The position numbers were made by a program, and so were the translations under genes. Under the pieces are notes generated by a model that was not told where the DNA came from, did not search any database, and saw only the letters and a program-made list of their open reading frames with translations. This document shows, one piece after another, positions 59,237 through 64,000 of a DNA stretch of 64,000 bases. The stretch is from Muribacter muris (lineage in GTDB: Bacteria; Pseudomonadota; Gammaproteobacteria; Enterobacterales; Pasteurellaceae). Positions within the stretch are counted from its first letter, which is position 1. Every line of letters starts with the position of its first letter. The stretch is from positions 1 to 64,000 of the forward strand of contig NZ_JWIZ01000002.1 in the NCBI RefSeq assembly GCF_001038205.1, written 5' to 3'.

Positions 59237-59658
59237 TTTGGAAAAAAAACCTCTCTCTTGACGCGCTGAACCAACTTTGCCAAGGCTCTGCCGTCTCGCA
59301 TTTAGGCATTGCGTTTTGCGAGATCAGTGGGCAAACGCTAACCGCTCGGCTCACTCTCGATCAACGCACAACCCAGCCCTTCGGCTTGCTACACGGCGGT
59401 ATTTCGGCGACCTTGGCGGAAACGGTCGCCTCTGCCGCCGCTCTACTTTGCTGTGAGGAAGATCAAGTGCCGGTCGGCACGGAATTGAACATCAGCCATT
59501 TAAAAGCGGTGAAACAAGGTTTTGTCGCCGGCTGTGCCACGCCGCTTCATTTAGGCAAAGAGAGCCAAGTGTGGCAGGTGGAAATAACAGACGAGCGGCA
59601 ACGGCTCTGTGCGGTCGCTCGTCTAACCGTGCGGCTATTAAATAAAATAAACGCCTAG
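59233..59658 (+). CDS. menI: 1,4-dihydroxy-2-naphthoyl-CoA hydrolase / hotdog thioesterase (YdiI)
   Basis: A 141-residue single hotdog-fold acyl-CoA thioesterase. The motif LLHGGISATLAETVASAAAL carries the catalytic glutamate E63, at the same number as in E. coli YdiI/MenI. MenI releases CoA from DHNA-CoA in menaquinone synthesis, though these enzymes are broad in specificity. Its ATG overlaps the ydiJ stop (ATGA), so the pair is co-translated. Its own TAG lies inside a stem CGCCTAG/CTAGGCG (59652-59678) that lacks a T tract. Confidence 0.88.
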   Translation: MIWKKNLSLDALNQLCQGSAVSHLGIAFCEISGQTLTARLTLDQRTTQPFGLLHGGISATLAETVASAAALLCCEEDQVPVGTELNISHLKAVKQGFVAGCATPLHLGKESQVWQVEITDERQRLCAVARLTVRLLNKINA

Positions 59659-59831
59659 AGACAAGATTAGACTAGGCGCAAAATGGTGCGGACAAGAGAT
59701 CAAAGCCGCTATCTCAATATTATTATCGGAAAACAGATGGTAAGGGGATTTAATAGCGGATATCTTAGCCTAATAAGCAAAACCCTATGCCAATCATTTT
59801 GCAAGAAATCGCTATTAACCCACCGCTTGCC

Positions 59832-60173
59832 TTAACGTAAAGTTTGATATTCCGCCTCGTTAAAGCCAAGCAAAACCTGATCATTTTTAATCACAATCGG
59901 GCGTTTAATCAAGGTCGGCTGCTCGGTCAGAACCTCTAATGCTCGTTCTTTGGTGAGATGATTTTTTACCTCGTCTGCCAGTCCACGCCAAGTGGTGCTA
60001 CGTTTATTCACTAAGTTTTCCCAGCCGAGTTTATCCGCCATTTCTGCCAACCAAACCGGATCTAAGCCGTCTGTACGATAATCGTGTAACTGTGGGTCAA
60101 GCCCTTGCGCCGCCAGCCATTTCATTGCTTTTTTAACCGTATCGCAATTTTTTATGCCATAAACTTTAACCAT
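59832..60173 (-). CDS. ArsC/Spx-superfamily protein YffB
   Basis: A 113-residue thioredoxin-fold protein. It has one cysteine, C10, in KNCDTVKKAMKWL and the downstream TLIKRPIV arginine loop, as in YffB. YffB is probably a glutathione-dependent thiol reductase, not an arsenate reductase, and lacks the second cysteine of Spx. Two distal segments (TWRGLADEV, LLGFNEAEYQTL) also fit. It follows sdhE by 21 bases on the same strand. Confidence 0.88.
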   Translation of the reverse strand: MVKVYGIKNCDTVKKAMKWLAAQGLDPQLHDYRTDGLDPVWLAEMADKLGWENLVNKRSTTWRGLADEVKNHLTKERALEVLTEQPTLIKRPIVIKNDQVLLGFNEAEYQTLR

Positions 60174-60194
60174 TCTCTCTCCTTAATCTGTTGT

Positions 60195-60434
60195 TTAATA
60201 AGCTAATTTTGAGCGGATTAACGCCACCATCGCCTGTAATGCGGGGGTAGGCGCTGGCTGTTGGTTCATAAACCAGCGGAACAGCTCCGGATCAGGATAG
60301 CCAAGCATTTCTACAAAAGTATGCTGCTCGGCTTTGCTCAATTCATCAAAATAACCTTGATAAAAGGGCATTATCAGTTTGTCCAGCTCACGCATTCCCC
60401 GCCGACATTCCCACTCAATTTTAAACCGGTTCAT
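60195..60434 (-). CDS. sdhE: FAD assembly factor SdhE
   Basis: Promotes covalent flavinylation of succinate dehydrogenase or fumarate reductase. The 79-residue five-helix protein has the essential RGxxE motif (RGMRE, 12-16) and the family segments MPFYQGYFDELSKAE and LFRWFMN. In Pasteurellaceae, which rely on fumarate reductase, FrdA is the likely client. Its ATG shares one base with the ispH stop (TAATG), so translation is coupled. Confidence 0.88.
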   Translation of the reverse strand: MNRFKIEWECRRGMRELDKLIMPFYQGYFDELSKAEQHTFVEMLGYPDPELFRWFMNQQPAPTPALQAMVALIRSKLAY

Positions 60435-61378
60435 TAGGCTACCTCCGTAATTCGCAGCTCTTTCGGGACTTCAAAAACGGTATTTTCTTCACAGCCTTCC
60501 AACTCGCTCACCGTTTCTACCCCAAGGGTTTTCAGCCGTTCGACCACCGATTGTACCAACACTTCCGGTGCAGACGCGCCGGCTGTAATACCGATAGTCT
60601 TCACCCCCACCAACCAATGCGGATCAATATCCTGCGGCCCGTCAATCAATTTCGCCGGCACGCCCATTCGGGAGGCTAATTCTGCCAAGCGGTTAGAATT
60701 TGAGGAATTTTTAGAACCAACCACCAGTACCAGTTGCGATTGCTTTGCCAGTTCCCGCACCGCTTGCTGACGGTTAGTGGTGGCGTAGCAAATATCGTTT
60801 TTACGAGGACCTTGAATGGCGGGATATTTGCGTTTTAATGCCTCGATCACACCGCTTGTATCATCAATTGAGAGCGTAGTCTGGGTCATAAAGGTCAGCT
60901 CTTGATCGGCTTTGAGGTTCAATTTGGCAATATCTTCTACGTCTTCCACCAAAAAAATGCCGCCTTCGGGGTTGTCGTACTGCCCCATTGTGCCAACCAC
61001 TTCAGGGTGTCCCTCGTGGCCGATTAAAATTGCCTGCGTGCCTTTCCGACTGGCACGGGCAACCTGCATATGCACTTTCGTTACCAACGGGCAGGTGGCA
61101 TCAAACACTTTCAACGCCCGCTGCTTCGCCTCTTGACGTACTGCTTGCGACACGCCGTGGGCGGAGAAGATCACGATTGCACCGTCCGGTACTTCGTCCA
61201 ACTCCTCGACAAAAATTGCTCCCTTAGCTTTTAAGCCGTCCACGACAAAGCGGTTATGCACCACTTCGTGCCGTACATAAATTGGTGCACCGTGGATTTC
61301 TAACGCCAATTCGACAATCGAAATCGCCCGATCGACGCCGGCACAAAAGCCCCTAGGATTTGCTAAGATAATGTTCAT
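60434..61378 (-). CDS. ispH: 4-hydroxy-3-methylbut-2-enyl diphosphate reductase
   Basis: Last step of the MEP isoprenoid pathway, giving IPP and DMAPP. The 314-residue iron-sulfur enzyme has the three cluster cysteines C12 ([12 protein letters not shown]), one in [12 protein letters not shown] and one in [11 protein letters not shown], plus the proton-relay glutamate in [11 protein letters not shown] and TTLS. Its start overlaps lspA by 4 bases (ATGA). lspA-ispH is the E. coli order. Confidence 0.97.
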   Translation of the reverse strand: MNIILANPRGFCAGVDRAISIVELALEIHGAPIYVRHEVVHNRFVVDGLKAKGAIFVEELDEVPDGAIVIFSAHGVSQAVRQEAKQRALKVFDATCPLVTKVHMQVARASRKGTQAILIGHEGHPEVVGTMGQYDNPEGGIFLVEDVEDIAKLNLKADQELTFMTQTTLSIDDTSGVIEALKRKYPAIQGPRKNDICYATTNRQQAVRELAKQSQLVLVVGSKNSSNSNRLAELASRMGVPAKLIDGPQDIDPHWLVGVKTIGITAGASAPEVLVQSVVERLKTLGVETVSELEGCEENTVFEVPKELRITEVA

Positions 61379-61866
61379 TGTTCACTCTTTTTCTTTTGGC
61401 GGCTGTCTAAAATCGATTCAAGAATGAGCAGCCCCGCCCCCACACAAATGGCAATATCCGCCACGTTAAACACGGGATAGTGATACTTATCCCAATAAAA
61501 ATGCAAAAAATCCACCACATAGCCGTGATAGGCACGGTCAATCGCATTGCCCAACGCCCCGCCGATAATTAACCCATAGGCACTATTTTGCAGTTTTTGC
61601 GAGGCGTTATTTTTAAATAACATCACCACTAACGCCAGCGAAATCACCACCGCCAAGCCTAAGAAAAAATATTTCTGCCAGCCGGAATGTTCGGCGAGAA
61701 AGCTGAACGCCGCCCCGTAATTGCGGGCATAGGTGAGGTTAAAAATAGGCAAAATGTTGATACTTTCGCCCAGCTCAAAGCGTTGAACCACGATATATTT
61801 ACTGAATAAATCGGCGGCAATGGTTACCAAACTCAACCATAACCACACCAAACCTGTTTTTTTCAT
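61375..61866 (-). CDS. lspA: lipoprotein signal peptidase (signal peptidase II)
   Basis: Inner-membrane aspartyl protease that removes signal peptides from lipidated prolipoproteins. The 163 residues form four membrane helices. The catalytic aspartates are D119 (YHGYVVDFL) and D137 ([10 protein letters not shown]), with [12 protein letters not shown] before them. The start follows AAAGGGACAAG. ileS, its usual upstream neighbour, is missing; the ATPase-nuclease module precedes it by 11 bases. Confidence 0.96.
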   Translation of the reverse strand: MKKTGLVWLWLSLVTIAADLFSKYIVVQRFELGESINILPIFNLTYARNYGAAFSFLAEHSGWQKYFFLGLAVVISLALVVMLFKNNASQKLQNSAYGLIIGGALGNAIDRAYHGYVVDFLHFYWDKYHYPVFNVADIAICVGAGLLILESILDSRQKKKSEQ

Positions 61867-61877
61867 TCTTGTCCCTT

Positions 61878-62462
61878 TTAAATTTTACTTACCTTAAATT
61901 TCTCACCTAGTATTGAATTATTCCAACTCTCAAAGTTAAAAAATAAGACCTCAAACCAATTATCTTTACTAGATTTAGGTTTATATTCTCCCTTAGATGG
62001 TCCTTCGTATATACGTTTAAACTTTTTGTCTGAGTTGACAAAATCATCTTTTAATTGTGAGAGTTGCCTGTCATCTAATGATGATATACAAATCAAAATC
62101 ACATATTTGATTTTCTTATTTGGTATTCCACGACTAAATGTTTCAAATATTAAGCTATCTATGAACTTTCCGATAAGTTTTAAATAAAATTCTAAAACCT
62201 TCTTTTTGTCTTTTTTGTCTTCTCCTTTTAGCATTTCTCTAAACTTATTTTTCTCTAATTCCTTACGATCATTGGGTATTCTACTATTTTCAGGATTTTT
62301 GACCTCAATAAGGTAATAATTCTTATCGTCCTCAACTATAAAATCTACAGCTTTTAAAATATCATTTAATCCATGTCCCTTACCGCCATTATCAAAATTT
62401 ACTGCTCTCTTGGCGTTTGAAAAATCAAAATAGAGATCACCTTCAATCCAGTCTTCATTCAT
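61878..62462 (-). CDS. putative PD-(D/E)xK-type nuclease partner of the ATPase
   Basis: A 194-residue, lysine-rich protein with no recognised name. The region VDFIVEDDKNYYLIEVKNP gives D40, E53 and K55, the D-x12-ExK pattern of PD-(D/E)xK nucleases. It is preceded by a helix (HGLNDILKA) and followed by a basic region (NDRKELEKNKF). It begins one base after the ATPase stop, so the two are co-translated. AT-rich like the ATPase and unlike lspA and glnB. An effector role in a defence module is inferred; the fold call is from the motif alone. Confidence 0.6.
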   Translation of the reverse strand: MNEDWIEGDLYFDFSNAKRAVNFDNGGKGHGLNDILKAVDFIVEDDKNYYLIEVKNPENSRIPNDRKELEKNKFREMLKGEDKKDKKKVLEFYLKLIGKFIDSLIFETFSRGIPNKKIKYVILICISSLDDRQLSQLKDDFVNSDKKFKRIYEGPSKGEYKPKSSKDNWFEVLFFNFESWNNSILGEKFKVSKI

Positions 62463-62463
62463 T

Positions 62464-63465
62464 TTAGTTCTCCAAAGCTCTTCTTATTTCTTCTTTATAA
62501 ATTCGAGAGTATTCTTCAGAGATTTTATTTGGGGCTATATCAATATAATTTTCAAATTTTTTAGTTATTACACCTTCATCTTTCTTTTTATCTAAAGCAA
62601 AAAAAGCAATGTCAACGTTTTCTTTTGCAAATTCGAGTTCTTTTAAAAATGCGTAATTATGCGTAGCGACAAAGATTTGCACATCTCTTTGGGCTAACAT
62701 TACTAATATTTTCGCCACGTCTTTCATTAAATAAGGATTTAAGTTAGATTCAGGCTCGTCCCAAAATAATGTATTATTACTAAATAACGAACCATTGTGA
62801 ATTAGCTGCCAGATTAATGCTAATTTTCTATGTCCTTCAGCAACCAAAGCCATTTCTAAGTTAGATCCTCTAGAAGAGAGCTGAAATTCCTCATTTTTAA
62901 CACTCACTCTCCCTCCCACGATCTTTCTTATTAAATCCAACAACGGCTTCTCATTATCTAATGGCATACCTTTTCTTGCGGGTAAATAAGCCTGTTTTAT
63001 AATGTCGTAGTAAATTTCTTCAAATGCAAGATCATATTTATCATAGAGTGAAATAAACCCTGGGGCAAAGGATAACACTTCTTTAACGGGAATAAATACA
63101 GGTGATGAAGAATCAAAATTAATATTACTTTTCTTAGTATTTAATTCAAACTTACGAGCTTTCGTATTATCAAAAATTAATTCTTTCTTTCCTTGATATT
63201 TATCTCTTAATATCACCCGACATGTTGTTGGACCTTGTTTACGGTGTACTAGACGGTTCACTCCTTTTTTTACACTAAAAACATTTTTTAATTTTTCCTC
63301 TAACATAAATTCACTATTGCTGCTATGCTGTAAACAATAGATTAATTTCATAATATGTGTTTTTCCCGTCCCATTTTCACCGATAAACACATTGATATTA
63401 GATGAAAAATCGAGTGCCGCTTGCTTAAATGCACCAAAATTTTCTAATTCTAAATTTTTAAACAT
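62464..63465 (-). CDS. AAA/ABC-class ATPase (OLD/RecF-like, AAA_15/AAA_21 type)
   Basis: A 333-residue ATPase with the SMC/RecF-like head. It begins MFKNLELENFGAFKQAAL, then has Walker A GENGTGKT (29-36), an ABC-like signature around LVAEGHRKLALIWQLI (208-223), Walker B TLFWDEPESN (232-241; D236, E237) and the switch histidine H269 (FVATHN). No TOPRIM nuclease is fused to it. It is paired with the PD-(D/E)xK-like gene, lies in an AT-rich insert between glnB and lspA, and resembles ATPases of anti-phage systems (OLD, PARIS, Septu, AbiL). The specific system is not identified. Confidence 0.82.
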   Translation of the reverse strand: MFKNLELENFGAFKQAALDFSSNINVFIGENGTGKTHIMKLIYCLQHSSNSEFMLEEKLKNVFSVKKGVNRLVHRKQGPTTCRVILRDKYQGKKELIFDNTKARKFELNTKKSNINFDSSSPVFIPVKEVLSFAPGFISLYDKYDLAFEEIYYDIIKQAYLPARKGMPLDNEKPLLDLIRKIVGGRVSVKNEEFQLSSRGSNLEMALVAEGHRKLALIWQLIHNGSLFSNNTLFWDEPESNLNPYLMKDVAKILVMLAQRDVQIFVATHNYAFLKELEFAKENVDIAFFALDKKKDEGVITKKFENYIDIAPNKISEEYSRIYKEEIRRALEN

Positions 63466-63478
63466 AGTTTACTCCTAA

Positions 63479-64000
<522 letters not shown>

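Noticed and set aside
61878-63465. Naming the ATPase-nuclease pair as a known system (PARIS, Septu, Gabija, AbiL)
   Set aside because: The effector lacks recognisable TOPRIM, HNH, UvrD or RloB features, and the ATPase carries no fused nuclease; no specific match could be supported by eye.

Overview
The window is chromosomal DNA from a member of the Pasteurellaceae. Proteins such as RpoB, RpoC, ValS, OmpA, HI_0552-type, DIP1984-type and the hutX/hutZ pair look gammaproteobacterial. The sequence is peppered with the uptake-signal core ACAAGCGGT and its complement ACCGCTTGT, the Apl-type signal of the Actinobacillus / Mannheimia / Bibersteinia / Glaesserella / H. ducreyi branch rather than the H. 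influenzae type. The species cannot be named from this alone. No rRNA, tRNA, insertion sequence, prophage or CRISPR array was seen.

Layout. 0-4.2 kb: psd, ilvC, ppa and a lipoprotein M48 protease. 4.2-6.8 kb: ygiW-qseB-qseC with a PmrA/QseB-type box in front. 6.8-9.4 kb: small accessory genes (higBA-like toxin-antitoxin, PEBP protein, SUKH/LRV immunity-like protein). 9.6-14.5 kb: holC and valS separated by a toxin cassette. 14.8-21.9 kb: DIP1984 gene, kbp, tig, yibN-secB-gpsA-cysE, rpe and a frameshifted HI_0552-family gene. 22-33.3 kb: ompA copy 1 and the rplJ-rplL-rpoB-rpoC operon with its L10 leader. 33.5-37 kb: plsC, hemB and a lone TpsB outer-membrane transporter. 37-41.3 kb: lptM-lysA, miaA-hfq-hflX. 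41.3-42.4 kb: hutX-hutZ haem genes behind a Fur box. 42.6-47.7 kb: secE-nusG and rplK-rplA separated by a four-gene AT-rich island. 47.9-54.5 kb: fmt-rsmB-trkA, folP, a YdcZ-type transporter and yjbR. 54.6-59.7 kb: ompA copy 2, ydiJ-menI. 59.8-64 kb: yffB, sdhE-ispH-lspA, an ATPase-nuclease pair, glnB and the 3' end of mogA.

Most striking locus. Between holC and valS lies a two-gene toxin-antitoxin-like unit. The toxin gene encodes a zeta-type kinase domain (Walker [10 protein letters not shown]) followed by about 190 residues that line up, motif by motif and with matching spacing, with the GTP-binding half of FtsZ but have lost its phosphate-binding loops. Its stop codon overlaps the valS start (ATGA), so an essential tRNA synthetase is apparently translated behind it. 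A broken N-terminal fragment of an elaA-like acetyltransferase still overlaps the holC stop and marks where the cassette entered. I regard the zeta kinase / pseudo-FtsZ fusion as the best candidate for an undescribed system here.

A second candidate is the AT-rich AAA ATPase plus PD-(D/E)xK-type protein inserted between glnB and lspA, which has the form of an anti-phage defence module. The island between nusG and rplK, the SUKH/LRV gene and the near-identical ompA twins are the other accessory features worth attention.
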